The notes beneath the pieces are model-generated. The model saw only the letters and a list, made by a program, of their open reading frames with translations. It was not told where the DNA came from and searched no databases. A stretch of DNA of 64,000 bases from JAMQKA01 sp031569985 (GTDB taxonomy: Bacteria; Bacteroidota; Rhodothermia; Balneolales; Balneolaceae): assembly GCF_031569985.1 (NCBI RefSeq), contig NZ_JAMQKA010000001.1, forward strand, positions 248,001 to 312,000. Reading direction: 5' to 3'. The position numbers were made by a program, and so were the translations under genes. This document shows, in pieces, positions 1-10,083 of the stretch (its first letter is position 1; every line of letters starts with the position of its first letter).

Positions 1-321
1 GGTGGGTGGATTTTCGCCTACGATATATTTGGACCAATGCCCCGGTTCATGATACTTGTATACATATATTTTATCCGTATCTCGTGAGCTCATAACGAAC
101 TCAAGCGTTCCGTCTCCATCCATATCGGCCATGGCGGTATTGGAAAACGCACCCCCGATCAGAGAATCGTCAATGATATGCGTACGGAATTTAATTTTGG
201 GATCACTATCAGAACTTTGGGCCATCGTGTTCACGGCTATCCCCCAAGTGAACATCAGTAGAAAGGCCAATGAAAGCGTTTGCAACTTTGGGCTGGTATA
301 TATCCGTTTATTCCTAATCAT
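1..321 (-). CDS. Secreted FG-GAP/VCBS-repeat protein, 3' end outside window
   Basis: The minus frame is open from an ATG at 321 to the window edge (107 codons) without a stop. It starts with basic residues and a hydrophobic stretch that ends near NTMAQS, which is a plausible signal peptide. It then has ADMDGDGTLEFVMSS, the calcium-binding D-x-D-G-D-G loop typical of FG-GAP/VCBS repeats, so I expect a secreted beta-propeller. It lies 75 bp downstream of the cupredoxin gene on the same strand and may close the SusCD-sulfatase operon. The family is reasonably clear from the loop. The ligand or role is unknown because most of the protein is missing. Confidence 0.6.
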   Translation of the reverse strand, partial: MIRNKRIYTSPKLQTLSLAFLLMFTWGIAVNTMAQSSDSDPKIKFRTHIIDDSLIGGAFSNTAMADMDGDGTLEFVMSSRDTDKIYVYKYHEPGHWSKYIVGENPPT

Positions 322-396
322 GATTAAGCAATTGAATTTATTGTTGAATTGTAAATTTATTATCTCGTGAATTTCATCAGATATAGTCTCAAGGCA

Positions 397-918
397 TTAT
401 TCTGTTGAAATTAACCGTCCCTGCATCTGTGTCCAGTGAGCAGAGTATGTACAGATGTATGGATATGTACCCGGTGGCGGCACCTCAAAAACGAGTTCAA
501 CTGTATCGCCTGAATAAGCCAATTCACTATATGCAAGAATACGGTCCATTTCATTTTCCGGAATCCAATCATTACCTACAGCCTGGAGAGCGGCTACTCC
601 CACCGGTCGTATATCATCTTCACCTTTTACTAATACAATGTTGTGAGTCATATCACTATCATTGCTATATACAACCTTTAAAATACTACCAGCTTTGGCA
701 CGTATCTCCGTCACAGAATAACTCAGCTCAATCCCTTCTGACCTGATCTCTACAACAGTTGTATCACCATACTCGGTATGACCTCCATTAGTTTTAAATG
801 ATCTGTTTTCTATGATAGCATCATCCAGGTTATTTATTTCTATCATATGGTTATGTGTTGTGATAAGAAAAAATGGTATGAGTAATAAGGCGATACACGA
901 TAAAAAAAGATTTTGCAT
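397..918 (-). CDS. Plastocyanin/azurin-like cupredoxin, exported
   Basis: This 173-residue protein has an N-terminal hydrophobic segment (residues 3-20) that is a signal peptide or anchor. Its C-terminal domain has a type 1 copper site: His92 in MTHNIV, Cys156 in YICTYSAH, His161, and Met165 in TQMQG. That is the ligand order and spacing of azurin/plastocyanin-family electron carriers. It probably shuttles electrons or serves as a redox module in the periplasm or at the cell surface. It sits downstream of the sulfatase in the same direction (46 bp gap). Cupredoxins beside sulfatases and FG-GAP proteins suggest a redox step during substrate handling, but that is inference. Confidence 0.8.
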   Translation of the reverse strand: MQNLFLSCIALLLIPFFLITTHNHMIEINNLDDAIIENRSFKTNGGHTEYGDTTVVEIRSEGIELSYSVTEIRAKAGSILKVVYSNDSDMTHNIVLVKGEDDIRPVGVAALQAVGNDWIPENEMDRILAYSELAYSGDTVELVFEVPPPGTYPYICTYSAHWTQMQGRLISTE

Positions 919-964
919 GAAAATATATCTGCTATGTATTCAAATAATTATTAATAACTAATAG

Positions 965-2548
965 TTACTGTCGCTGATCAATTTTGTTGGCAATTTCATT
1001 TCCCGTTTGTAACCGATCCTTTTGTACATCTTCCCACATGTTTAGGAGCTCCTGTCTCATTTCTTTATACAAATCAGGTTTAAAAGAAGACATTTCCACC
1101 TTTTCCAAAGGGTCCTTCTCTACGTTATATAATTGAAAAACTGTCGGCTTTTTGAACCGTTCCTCTTTTCCCTCGGTATACCCTCTCATCACATACGCCC
1201 CCCTTGATATGACCACCTTCGGAACCGGCAAATCAATTGGGTTTGGCCCAACATACCTTTGATCATAGCCAGTGCCTGCTATTTCCCACTCCTGGCCGGT
1301 AAGTTCATTCTGCCAGTATAAAGGCTTCTCTCTTTCTATTTTTTCATTACGTAATAACAAAGGTACAAGACTTTCACCATCCAAATCCAGATTCTCCGGT
1401 GTTTCTGCTCCTGTTAAATCAACCAGGGTAGGCAGTACGTCTATATGGGAGTTGGGCTCGTTAGTAATTCCGGGTGTTATTTTGCCCGGCCATCGAACTA
1501 TTCCGGGGACTCGAATACCTCCTTCATATATTTGTCGCTTTTGTCCGAACAACGGATAGGAAGTCCCATAGGAACGATGAGCACCCCAATATACATCGCG
1601 AACTTCCGGCCCATTGTCACTTGAAAAAAAGATTACGGTATTTTCGAGTATTGTATCTTCAACTTCCCACTGCTGATCAAGAAAATCCAGAACCCTACCT
1701 ATGTAATGATCCAGATAGGTTACATTTGCATAGTACTTATTTTTCGGAACGTTTCCCGTATTGTACAAAGCATTAAAAGCCGGCGGATTTTGTACTTTTT
1801 CATGAACGGCATCGTATGAGAGGTATAAGAAAAAAGGTTCATCAGGATTCCTTTTATGTTGAAGCCACTCAATTGCTTTGTCTGTTATAATTTGAGTTGA
1901 ATAGCCCTCGATTACACCCAGGTATTTACCAGTCACCTCATCATTAGCCAAATAAAAATCGCCTGGGTTGCGCATCGCATTCGTCTGTAATCTGGCAGTT
2001 CTATGTGGATTTTCCTTGGAGACAAACGCGTAATCAAATCCCTGTTGATTAGGAAAAGAACCTGTCCACCCTGTCCAGTTTTCGGGTTCTGTCCAGTCCG
2101 CGCCGTTTAAATGCCACTTACCAAAAATGGCCGTTTGATAACCATTTTGTTTTAATAATTCCGCAATAGTTACCTCTTTTCCGCTTAAAAAATATTGGTC
2201 ATCTTCCTCCAAATCGTTTATCCACCGATTGATGTTATGTCTTGTCGGAGTCCTTCCCGTCAATAAACCAGCCCGGGAGGGCGAACAGGTTGGGTCCGCG
2301 GCATAATGCCTGGTAAATACCAAAGATTCTTTGGCAAATCTCGATAGATTTGGAGTTTTTATATATGGATTACTGAATTGGTCAACTCCCTCCAAGTCAA
2401 GGTTAACATCCCCATATCCAAAATCATCAACCAAAATATAGATTACATTCACCCCCGCCCCCACTTCTGAGTCTTCTATAGCAATAGCTTCTATTGCGAA
2501 AAAGAAGAGAACCAGAAGCAGATTACAAGAGCATACAATTTTTCTCAT
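965..2548 (-). CDS. S1-type sulfatase (arylsulfatase A family), secreted
   Basis: The protein has the formylglycine motif CSPSRAGLLTGR, in which the Cys is converted to the catalytic formylglycine. The N-terminal VDDFGYGD carries the paired metal-binding Asp, and SSDNGPE lies in the middle. The open frame reaches back to 2713, but a clear signal peptide (MRKIVCSCNLLLVLFFF) begins at the ATG at 2548, so I take that start (527 aa). The additional 55 codons upstream look like leader DNA. It hydrolyses a sulfate ester of an unknown substrate, in the periplasm or outside the cell. As the only hydrolase beside SusC/SusD it suggests a sulfated glycan or sulfated small substrate. It needs a formylglycine maturase, which is not in the window. 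Confidence 0.88.
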   Translation of the reverse strand: MRKIVCSCNLLLVLFFFAIEAIAIEDSEVGAGVNVIYILVDDFGYGDVNLDLEGVDQFSNPYIKTPNLSRFAKESLVFTRHYAADPTCSPSRAGLLTGRTPTRHNINRWINDLEEDDQYFLSGKEVTIAELLKQNGYQTAIFGKWHLNGADWTEPENWTGWTGSFPNQQGFDYAFVSKENPHRTARLQTNAMRNPGDFYLANDEVTGKYLGVIEGYSTQIITDKAIEWLQHKRNPDEPFFLYLSYDAVHEKVQNPPAFNALYNTGNVPKNKYYANVTYLDHYIGRVLDFLDQQWEVEDTILENTVIFFSSDNGPEVRDVYWGAHRSYGTSYPLFGQKRQIYEGGIRVPGIVRWPGKITPGITNEPNSHIDVLPTLVDLTGAETPENLDLDGESLVPLLLRNEKIEREKPLYWQNELTGQEWEIAGTGYDQRYVGPNPIDLPVPKVVISRGAYVMRGYTEGKEERFKKPTVFQLYNVEKDPLEKVEMSSFKPDLYKEMRQELLNMWEDVQKDRLQTGNEIANKIDQRQ

Positions 2549-2731
2549 AAAGCGGTATTGATGTTGGATATTATTTTTATGACGTATCGGCTTTAATCTG
2601 AACGCTAATATTCCATTCGGCAAGTTCCCCGAGCTCTTGCTACTATCAAATTTCCGCACCCCAATTGACTGGTAGTTATGTGTCAAAAGACTTGAGGGGT
2701 CGGAGGGCATCATTCTTAATGGAATGCACTA

Positions 2732-2777
2732 TATATAGAGAGAAAAAAAACTTTTACAGTTTTGTTCTCTCTATATA
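2732..2777. repeat. 13-bp perfect inverted repeat between the DUF3823 and sulfatase genes
   Basis: Arms at 2732-2744 and 2765-2777 (TATATAGAGAGAA and its complement) flank a 20-nt A/T-rich loop. On the minus strand it would form a hairpin between the DUF3823 stop and the sulfatase start. It could attenuate or stabilise the operon mRNA and set a lower sulfatase level than SusCD. There is no strong U-tract directly after the right arm, so a simple terminator is uncertain. Confidence 0.5.
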
Positions 2778-2786
2778 ATTGGAAAA

Positions 2787-3500
2787 TTAGGGGGCCTCGA
2801 CAACAATTGGGACGCTATAATTCCAGTCAGATGTCTGGTCAGATCGGGCCGCAACACGAACATGTAAATTCCCTCCGCCCCGCTCTTCCGCCATACTCAA
2901 CAGGTCATCATCAAGCGTAATGGTTGCTGTTCCTGAATTGCTGGAGACCGTCTCTGCCCGGGTTTGCCATCTGGCACCACTACCGGTATTCACACCTACT
3001 TTGGCGACCGTACTGACCAGCACTATTCTTTCTTCTGCTGCATGCCCTTGACTGGGATTTATGTCATACGTGACTTGAAGATCGCCACCGGAAATGGAAG
3101 CTGAGGGCTCAGAAATTGCCAGAAAGGGAGTAACCGTAATGTTGTGTTCAACACGATCACCGGTGAGATCTACAGTCTGTCTGCCGGGAGCATCTACAGG
3201 CCCATCAATCCAAACTTCATAAGATTGTGGATACAATTGCAGATTGGCATACGAACCATCCCCATTAACTCTCAATTCCAGAGGTACCCGGTCCTCTTCG
3301 CCCAACACGAATACAGTTAATGCCGCATTAGAAACATCTCCGGATACCGGATTTCCATTTTGATCCAGGATCATGCCACTGATCTGACCATCATACCCAA
3401 AGTCGGTAACCGTCTCACTGCAGCCTGCCAACACGGTTACACAGATTGCCATAAATACTAGAATCGGAACTTTAGTTGTTTTAGCATTCATCGTCTTCAT
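2787..3500 (-). CDS. DUF3823-family lipoprotein, SusCD-associated
   Basis: This is a 237-residue lipoprotein with the lipobox LAGC at Cys27. Residues about 35-125 form a carboxypeptidase-regulatory-like beta domain (D-G-Q-I-S-G...D-Q-N-G-N-P-V). A second beta domain follows. DUF3823 proteins are regularly encoded just after SusD homologues and are thought to be surface lipoproteins that help bind or position the ligand. The gene is 52 bp after the susD stop in the same operon. Assignment rests on the architecture and position; the ligand is unknown. Confidence 0.75.
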   Translation of the reverse strand: MKTMNAKTTKVPILVFMAICVTVLAGCSETVTDFGYDGQISGMILDQNGNPVSGDVSNAALTVFVLGEEDRVPLELRVNGDGSYANLQLYPQSYEVWIDGPVDAPGRQTVDLTGDRVEHNITVTPFLAISEPSASISGGDLQVTYDINPSQGHAAEERIVLVSTVAKVGVNTGSGARWQTRAETVSSNSGTATITLDDDLLSMAEERGGGNLHVRVAARSDQTSDWNYSVPIVVEAP

Positions 3501-3552
3501 ATTTAAATTTCAAATTGTTTTTTTGGATGACACTTGAGAATAATCCATTACT

Positions 3553-5355
3553 TTAATAGCCGGGATTCTCAACCAAGTCACCATTTTCTTCTATTCTGCC
3601 ATTCGTGATCGGATTGTAGTAATGCTCAGGCCTAAACTGACGCTGTGTCGGTTCAGCATAATTATGTGGAATGAAGTAAAATTGTCCTGTCTCATGGTGT
3701 AAAATAGTCCGAACCCCCTGTACTATCTGGCCATTCAATCTATCCTGGGCAATTCTCCATCTTCGCAGATCATCCCATCGATGACCTTCAAATACCAACT
3801 CACTCGTTCTTTCTCTTCTCACAAGTTCACGAGTTATTGTTGAAGCATCGAGTGGAATTAAACCTACCCTTTCGCGCGTGTAGTTGAGAAATTCAGCCGC
3901 ATCAGCCAGGTTATCCAATTCAAATTCACTCTCTGCTGCAATTAAATACATCTCGGCCAATCGTAACTCTTTCCAATTGTTATCTTCTCTATCATCCGGT
4001 ATCAGTATATCTTCATCGGGTATATATTTATAGAGCAAGAATCCCGTTGATGGACGGAAATGATTTGCCTGATTTGAACTGGCACTTCCGACGGTAGGCG
4101 TTCCTTCATGACTTACACCAACTTCTGAAATTATATTGTCCGGATTGGTCTCCCCCTGTGTTGGATCCAGACCTTCATATGACTGTACAACGTTACCTGC
4201 ATATAAATCACCCTGAAACAGGACTTGGGCATGAACTCTGGGATCTTTATTGGCCCAGGGCGCAGCACCATCTTCATATAAATTGTCAGGCCCCAAATCC
4301 GGATTGGTGAACGTACCATCCAAATTTTCAAAACTCATTACGTGTCCCAATGTGGGATTCAATTCCGATCCCTGCCCTTCTGAAAATGGAGTCGGTTGAT
4401 TTTGATGAGAGAAGGGATGGTTAATTTCAACACCGTTATATATTCTCTCAAATATAATTTCCGGATTTGAGTCTTCAATGAACACATTCCAATAGGCTTG
4501 GGCCGGATCGCCACCCTGAAGCAATGAATAAGCACCAGAATTGATGACTTGCTGGGCTGCATTACTTGCTTTTTGGTAAAATTCGTCAGCCCTGGATGAT
4601 GGAATGCCTGTTAGCCCGTTATCAGCCAACGTTCCAAAATTTGCGATTGAAGCAGACCAAAGATTCGCACGTGCTTTATAGGCATAGGCAGTCCATTGAT
4701 TAACGCGGCCTTTTTCTTCGGGATTTCCCAATCCCGCTAACATACCGGCCGCTGTCTCCAATTCAGTGTCGATAAAGTCGGCAATCGCTTCTTCCGTACT
4801 TCTTACTCGATATTCCTCCGCGACCTCCTCAAACGGATCGAGTACAACATCCACCAGGGGCACGCCCCCGTACCGTGTTTGCATTTTGAAATAGACGGCC
4901 GCCCTCAACACCCTGGCTTCACCTTCAAGCCGTGACTTGAAGTCTTCAGATAATTCAGATTCCCGGATATCTTGTATAAAGGAATTCAGATCCCTTATAT
5001 ACTCATAATCCCATAATCCATCGCAATCTGAGTCAGCATCCATGCCGCCATGGGTTTTGCAACCCTCAAATTCAAAGCTTCTCTCGGTGCCAAAATCATG
5101 ATGTCCAAGCATCCCGTCAAAACGCAAACCGGGACTATTAAAACCGTTAAAAGGGAATCCTGCATACAAGTCCGCTGCTAATGCCTCTGCAAAAGCCTCA
5201 TCCTGAAATACCTGCTCAGCACTTACCCGGTCCCTCGGGTCCTCATTGAGGTCCAAAACGCCCTCGCAGGAAACCAAAACCAGAAGTAGAATGATGAGCG
5301 GTGCTATCGGTTTATACAATTGTTTTGTGTTTTTCATAATTCTATTGGTTTTCAT
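3553..5355 (-). CDS. SusD/RagB-family outer-membrane substrate-binding lipoprotein
   Basis: This 600-residue protein has a lipoprotein signal (LVSC, Cys30) followed by the conserved SusD start (LDLNEDPRDRVSAEQVF). TPR-like helical repeats follow, and the C-terminal SusD/RagB domain has RRERTSELVFEGHRWDDLRRW. SusD homologues cap the SusC channel on the outer face and capture the oligosaccharide or other ligand. The gene directly follows susC (36 bp gap) and forms the standard SusCD pair. An alternative start is Met7. The substrate cannot be read from sequence. Confidence 0.95.
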   Translation of the reverse strand: MKTNRIMKNTKQLYKPIAPLIILLLVLVSCEGVLDLNEDPRDRVSAEQVFQDEAFAEALAADLYAGFPFNGFNSPGLRFDGMLGHHDFGTERSFEFEGCKTHGGMDADSDCDGLWDYEYIRDLNSFIQDIRESELSEDFKSRLEGEARVLRAAVYFKMQTRYGGVPLVDVVLDPFEEVAEEYRVRSTEEAIADFIDTELETAAGMLAGLGNPEEKGRVNQWTAYAYKARANLWSASIANFGTLADNGLTGIPSSRADEFYQKASNAAQQVINSGAYSLLQGGDPAQAYWNVFIEDSNPEIIFERIYNGVEINHPFSHQNQPTPFSEGQGSELNPTLGHVMSFENLDGTFTNPDLGPDNLYEDGAAPWANKDPRVHAQVLFQGDLYAGNVVQSYEGLDPTQGETNPDNIISEVGVSHEGTPTVGSASSNQANHFRPSTGFLLYKYIPDEDILIPDDREDNNWKELRLAEMYLIAAESEFELDNLADAAEFLNYTRERVGLIPLDASTITRELVRRERTSELVFEGHRWDDLRRWRIAQDRLNGQIVQGVRTILHHETGQFYFIPHNYAEPTQRQFRPEHYYNPITNGRIEENGDLVENPGY

Positions 5356-5391
5356 AATGAAATTATTTTCACTACTTATTTAAATTTCGTT

Positions 5392-8300
5392 TCAGAAATC
5401 AATTTCAACCCCAAAATTGTACACACGGGTCTGTGGATGGTAATTTCCAAAAAACTGGGCGGGATTTTCATCAATCTCAGGATCTAAAAAATCAAGGTCT
5501 GAAAACGTCAATAAATTGGTTCCTCCCGTATACAATTTCACTCTTCTTAATCCGAGTCCGCTAACAAGTTCTGTGGGAACGGTATAGCTTAATTGTACCT
5601 GTTTGAGTCGCAAGTAGGATCCATCAATCAAAAACAGATCAGCCTCATCATCGAATCTTCCCGATGCTCGCGGCCATCTTGCATCTGCTGCACTTACCGT
5701 GGGGAGACCAAACTCATTTTCCGGTATATATGCGTCCTTTATGTCTTTCTGCAGAGCAACTCCATTAGATGGGAACGGTTCCTCAAACTCACTCCAGTCA
5801 AGATTCCAGCCGAAAAGAGCAGCTCCCTGCCAGAAAGTGACAAGTTCAAACCCTTTCCAACCGACACGTGTATCAAACCCAAATGTGAATCTTGGCTGTG
5901 TACCAGAGCTTGCGATATACTTGTCAGCATCAGTGATCCTTCCATCGCCGTTTCTATCCACGATTCTTGCATCACCCACCTGAATGGAGCGATTTCCATC
6001 ACCGTCAATATCCGCCCAGTTATCTATCTCTTCCTGAGATGCGAAAAGGCCGTCGGTTTCATAGTACCATATCTGCCCAAACGGGCCTGAGACAGCTCGG
6101 CGGCCAATTTGTTTTTCGCGTCGCTCAACTTCTTTGTTGATGAAATCAGGCTCATCTGTGTGCCTTACTATTTCCTCGTGGATCCCAAAATTACCACCTA
6201 TGGTATAATTCCAATCATTATTGATTCGATTGTTGTGACGCAGGCTGAATTCCAGTCCCCTGTTTTCAAATTCCTGGAAATTTTGTTGAGGCAACTCTGC
6301 TCCCACAACAGGTGGAACTTCTAATATGCGTTGACCCAGCACATCGAAACGATCCCGTTTAAAGATATCAAAGGTCGCTTCTAACTGCCCTTCCCAGAAG
6401 GTAGCGTCTATACCGACGTTTAAAATGTCCATTTTTTCCCATGTAATACTGGGATTGGGAAGCCCATCACTACTAATCGTGCGTCGAAGGGTATTATCCT
6501 GGAAGATCACAAAATCGTCAAAAGAGTATGTTGACAGGAACTGGAAGTCTCCGGCTGCATCATATCCAAGTCGCCCCCAGGAACCTCGAAGTTTTAAATT
6601 CGACAGGAAATCAAACGCTTCATTGTCCTGCAGAAATGGTTCTTCAGTAACAGTCCATGCCCCAGAAAAGGATGGGAAAAACCCCCATCGATCACTTTCC
6701 GGGAACCGTATAGAGCCATCATACCTTGCACTTACCTCCAGAGAATATTTATCGGCATAATTATAATTAAGTCTGCCTATATGACCCATTCTTTTATTTC
6801 TACTTATCACATCATCATTAAACATTTGGCTGGGCGGCCCTGCGTTCAATTGTGCAATCGGGAACTGGTAGGCGATACGACTTGCATTAAACCTTTCAAA
6901 ATCCTCCTGGATAAATTCAAACACGTACATACCCGTTAACTCGTGATTCTCCCCGAATGAATGATTCCCATTTAAAAAGTATTGGAAATTTATATTTTCG
7001 GTTTGACTATTTCTTCGTACGACCCTTGTATCGGCATTTAGAGCACGAACACGCTCATGCTGTTCCGCTTCTGCATTATAGCGATATTCCGGGCCTTCCT
7101 TTTGAAACATCTTGTCCTGCAGATTTGTCGTCTGGTAATTTATAATAGCCCGTGTACTTAATCCCGGAAGAAGTTGATACTCACCACTCAGCTTCACATC
7201 AATCAACTGTCTCTGAAACTCCTGGGAACCCCCAATATGAACGCTCGCTAAATTCAGAGGGTTTACGGTTTGTCCGCCAGGTGCGCCCCTTGGAAACTCA
7301 CGATGCCCGCCAGGTAGTTCTACAATGGAATGAAATGGTCGCCACCGTCCACTACGGGCAAAGATCCCCTGGCCTTGCGACCAGTCTGTACCCTCAAACT
7401 GGTTTCTCGGACCGTAAAAATCTTGCAGGTTATAACTCATATCAAGGCCAAAGTTAAACTGCTCACTAATATCTACATCCAAATTTCCACGAACCGTGTA
7501 CCTGTTAAATTCAGTATCTGTGTTACCCAAAACATTGGTTTCCAGTCCTTCTTGATTAAACAAGCTACCGGACACAAAATAACGCACACTTTCACTTCCT
7601 CCCGAAACAGATAAATTATGGGTCATCATCGGGGCCGCTTTACGAGGGATCAATTCAAACATATCCACACTTGGATAGTTTTCGGGATCAGACCCATCAT
7701 TATGCTGCCTGAATTCCTGGACGGTCTCCGGTGACCATCGATAAGATTGTCCCTCATCCCGGTTTTCAATGTTATACAAGGCCATGTATTCCCAGGAATC
7801 AATTGCGTCTGGGACCATTGTTAAACCCTGAAGTCCCATGTCTCCTTTGTATGAAAACTGAATATCACCAGCAGTTCCTCGTTTGGTTTCAACCAAGACG
7901 ACACCATTTCCGGCTCTTGCTCCATAAACAGCCGCGGATGCGGCGTCTTTCAATACATTAATTTCTGCTATGTCATTGGGATTCAAGTCCTGAAAAACTT
8001 CCTTGTCAACGGGCATACCATCCACAATAAACAGGGGATCGCCAAATCCACGTATATTGATAGAAGTCTTATTATCACCAGGTTGGCCATTCTGATTTTT
8101 GATAAAAACGCCCGGGACCCGACCTTGCAAGGCCTGACCAACTGTTGTAGTTGTAACCCTGTTCATATCCTCGGGATCAGCTCTTCCAATACTTCCCGTT
8201 ACCTGGGCTTCTCTTTGCGTGCCGTAACCTACTACGAGCAACTCTTCACCGGCAACCGTCTCAATTTGTAGATCTACATTAATTTCTGTCCTCCCATTTA

Positions 8301-8904
8301 TCGGGACTTCCTGTCTTTGGTACCCTACAAATGAAAATACTAACGTGTCCTGCAGTGATGGTACGTTTAACTGGTATTCTCCTTCACTATCAGTAGAGGT
8401 ACCGGTGGTCGTACCCATTACAACAACATTAACCCCTGGAAGCGGATCACCGGATTCAGCATCAGTTACAGAACCTGTTACCTGCTCAATTACAGCCCTA
8501 GAACGGTTAAAATGATCTAAAAAAGCCTGCTTTTTCCCTCTTAGCATAATATTTCGGCCAGCTGTAAAAGCCTCTAGTCCAGTATCTTTTAGAACCTTCT
8601 CTAATGCCTCGTTAAGAGGTGTTTTATTGAGCTCGACGCTCACTTTCTTTGCTGGTAAAAGCTTGGAATTAAAATACAAACCGGCACCAGATTTCTTGGC
8701 AATGGCCTCCAAAGCCTCGTACAATGAAACGTTGTGTAACTCCAGGTCTATTGAAGGGTTTGATGCACTCATTACATCATTACTTTCTGAATATGAAAGC
8801 TGTGTCCCCTCTTGCACATTTGACTGTGCAAATGATGTCCCGACAAAAAGAAACGCCGCTGCCATAAACAGCAATGGTCTTAGATTTAGTATTGATTTTC
8901 TCAT
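5392..8904 (-). CDS. SusC/RagA-type TonB-dependent transporter with STN domain
   Basis: The 1170-residue protein has a signal peptide ending near GTSFAQ and an STN (secretin/TonB short N-terminal) domain at about residues 45-120. A carboxypeptidase-regulatory-like domain follows at about 140-225. The plug begins around VVGYGTQREAQVTGSI, and a beta-barrel ends in an aromatic (VEIDF). STN domains let TonB transporters signal through FecR-type anti-sigma factors, and fecR and the ECF sigma gene are immediately upstream. It imports an unknown ligand across the outer membrane with SusD and TonB energy. Expression is probably switched on by the FecI-like factor when ligand binds. Confidence 0.95.
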   Translation of the reverse strand: MRKSILNLRPLLFMAAAFLFVGTSFAQSNVQEGTQLSYSESNDVMSASNPSIDLELHNVSLYEALEAIAKKSGAGLYFNSKLLPAKKVSVELNKTPLNEALEKVLKDTGLEAFTAGRNIMLRGKKQAFLDHFNRSRAVIEQVTGSVTDAESGDPLPGVNVVVMGTTTGTSTDSEGEYQLNVPSLQDTLVFSFVGYQRQEVPINGRTEINVDLQIETVAGEELLVVGYGTQREAQVTGSIGRADPEDMNRVTTTTVGQALQGRVPGVFIKNQNGQPGDNKTSINIRGFGDPLFIVDGMPVDKEVFQDLNPNDIAEINVLKDAASAAVYGARAGNGVVLVETKRGTAGDIQFSYKGDMGLQGLTMVPDAIDSWEYMALYNIENRDEGQSYRWSPETVQEFRQHNDGSDPENYPSVDMFELIPRKAAPMMTHNLSVSGGSESVRYFVSGSLFNQEGLETNVLGNTDTEFNRYTVRGNLDVDISEQFNFGLDMSYNLQDFYGPRNQFEGTDWSQGQGIFARSGRWRPFHSIVELPGGHREFPRGAPGGQTVNPLNLASVHIGGSQEFQRQLIDVKLSGEYQLLPGLSTRAIINYQTTNLQDKMFQKEGPEYRYNAEAEQHERVRALNADTRVVRRNSQTENINFQYFLNGNHSFGENHELTGMYVFEFIQEDFERFNASRIAYQFPIAQLNAGPPSQMFNDDVISRNKRMGHIGRLNYNYADKYSLEVSARYDGSIRFPESDRWGFFPSFSGAWTVTEEPFLQDNEAFDFLSNLKLRGSWGRLGYDAAGDFQFLSTYSFDDFVIFQDNTLRRTISSDGLPNPSITWEKMDILNVGIDATFWEGQLEATFDIFKRDRFDVLGQRILEVPPVVGAELPQQNFQEFENRGLEFSLRHNNRINNDWNYTIGGNFGIHEEIVRHTDEPDFINKEVERREKQIGRRAVSGPFGQIWYYETDGLFASQEEIDNWADIDGDGNRSIQVGDARIVDRNGDGRITDADKYIASSGTQPRFTFGFDTRVGWKGFELVTFWQGAALFGWNLDWSEFEEPFPSNGVALQKDIKDAYIPENEFGLPTVSAADARWPRASGRFDDEADLFLIDGSYLRLKQVQLSYTVPTELVSGLGLRRVKLYTGGTNLLTFSDLDFLDPEIDENPAQFFGNYHPQTRVYNFGVEIDF

Positions 8905-8968
8905 AATCCCATGTTTTGGTTAATTATTCCCGTTTTTATTTATCCTTTTTCAAAAATCACATCCCTTT

Positions 8969-8997
8969 CTGTTACTGCTTTAGGGACACAGTAACAG
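8969..8997 (-). promoter_or_regulatory. Hairpin in the susC leader
   Basis: A perfect 9-bp inverted repeat (CTGTTACTG at 8969-8977, CAGTAACAG at 8989-8997, 11-nt loop) lies in the 159-bp gap between fecR and susC. It has no clear U-tract on the minus strand. It may separate regulator and transporter expression or mark the leader of a susC promoter. Function is inferred only from position. Confidence 0.35.
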
Positions 8998-9063
8998 TTT
9001 TTGCAATTCCAAAAGATGGCGACGCTAACAGAATCTTTATCCCAGATCTGCCAGCTAACATTC

Positions 9064-10083
9064 TTAATTATTACTCCAAACTATTTTATTCCCTGATCTT
9101 TCATATTCGATGTCAAGAGAAATTGCTATTGTATTTAGCACGTCATTTAAGTGAAGATTCTCAGTGTAAACAGTTAACTGAAATTCGTGTAGAGATTTAT
9201 CCTGAAGTTGGCAGCTTATCTCATATATCCTTTCCAACTGAGAGCAAACTTGATTGAAAGGCATCTCTTGAAATGCGAGCTTACCATCCATCCAACTAAA
9301 ATAATTCTGTATACTAGTTTTCTCATCTTCCACTCTTATCGTACTATTTCTTACATCTAACAAACCCATTTGTCCTGCCGAGAGCTTAACCTCTTTTCGT
9401 TGCTGAACGCTTTTATTAGAAAATGAAACCAGGCCTTCTCTTACTGCCACCATAGTTTTTCTATTGTTTTCCATCTCTTTAATACTGAAAGCGGTACCCA
9501 AAACCTCTACAACCCCATTTTCTAAATATATTTTGAAAGGCCTTTTTTTATCCTCCTCAACTTTAAAAAATGCCTCTCCATGCAATGTTATATCCCGGGA
9601 CTCATTGGAAAAACCCTCTGGAAACTCGATTTCTGAATTCTTATTAAGACGAACTGTTGAACCATCCGGCAGATTTATTATTCGTTGCTCCATGCCTGAC
9701 GTGGAATAACTTACTTTTGGAGATTCCCAGAATTGAATTGTTACAAAAACAGCCAAGGAGACAACCAGCAAAAGAACGGAAGCCGCTACTTTCCAGGCAT
9801 TACTCTTCGATTTATTTTTCAGTGGTATAGCAAATTGATTAATCTCTGATTTTTCACTTTCTGAAATTTTAGCTCTTAATTTTCTCAGACCTCTCTCAAA
9901 ATCGAATAAGTGTGAATTATCACGGAACTCTTCATCGTAAACCTCTTTGAGCTTATGATAAAATGAGCGGTTCTCCGAATCTTTGGCAAGCCATTCCTCA
10001 AACATCTGCTGCTCCTGCCTTGTGGCTTCCTTACTGAGGATCCGTGTTAATAGGATCCAAATTTCTTCTTTGTATTGTTTCAT
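9064..10083 (-). CDS. FecR-family anti-sigma factor/sigma regulator
   Basis: This 339-residue protein has a cytoplasmic N-terminus of about 97 residues that should hold the ECF sigma factor. A single membrane helix follows around 98-118 (VAASVLLLVVSLAVFV). The periplasmic FecR domain (GMEQRIINLPDGSTVRLNKNSEIEFPE) comes next, and a C-terminal DUF4974/STN-like domain ends the protein. It should relay ligand occupancy of the STN-bearing SusC to the sigma factor encoded 185 bp upstream. The order sigma-FecR-SusC-SusD is the standard trans-envelope signalling arrangement of Bacteroidota. Confidence 0.93.
   Translation of the reverse strand: MKQYKEEIWILLTRILSKEATRQEQQMFEEWLAKDSENRSFYHKLKEVYDEEFRDNSHLFDFERGLRKLRAKISESEKSEINQFAIPLKNKSKSNAWKVAASVLLLVVSLAVFVTIQFWESPKVSYSTSGMEQRIINLPDGSTVRLNKNSEIEFPEGFSNESRDITLHGEAFFKVEEDKKRPFKIYLENGVVEVLGTAFSIKEMENNRKTMVAVREGLVSFSNKSVQQRKEVKLSAGQMGLLDVRNSTIRVEDEKTSIQNYFSWMDGKLAFQEMPFNQVCSQLERIYEISCQLQDKSLHEFQLTVYTENLHLNDVLNTIAISLDIEYERSGNKIVWSNN

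Noticed and set aside
56..370. Plus-strand open frame of 104 codons at the left edge
   Set aside because: The minus frame there encodes a signal peptide and a D-x-D-G-D-G calcium loop in line with the neighbouring operon; the plus frame has no family features.
2549..2713. N-terminal extension of the sulfatase
   Set aside because: The 55 upstream codons precede a complete signal peptide, which would then be internal; the ATG at 2548 is preferred.
5593..8923. Several plus-strand open frames across susC
   Set aside because: They are antisense shadows of a long, well-supported TonB-dependent transporter gene.
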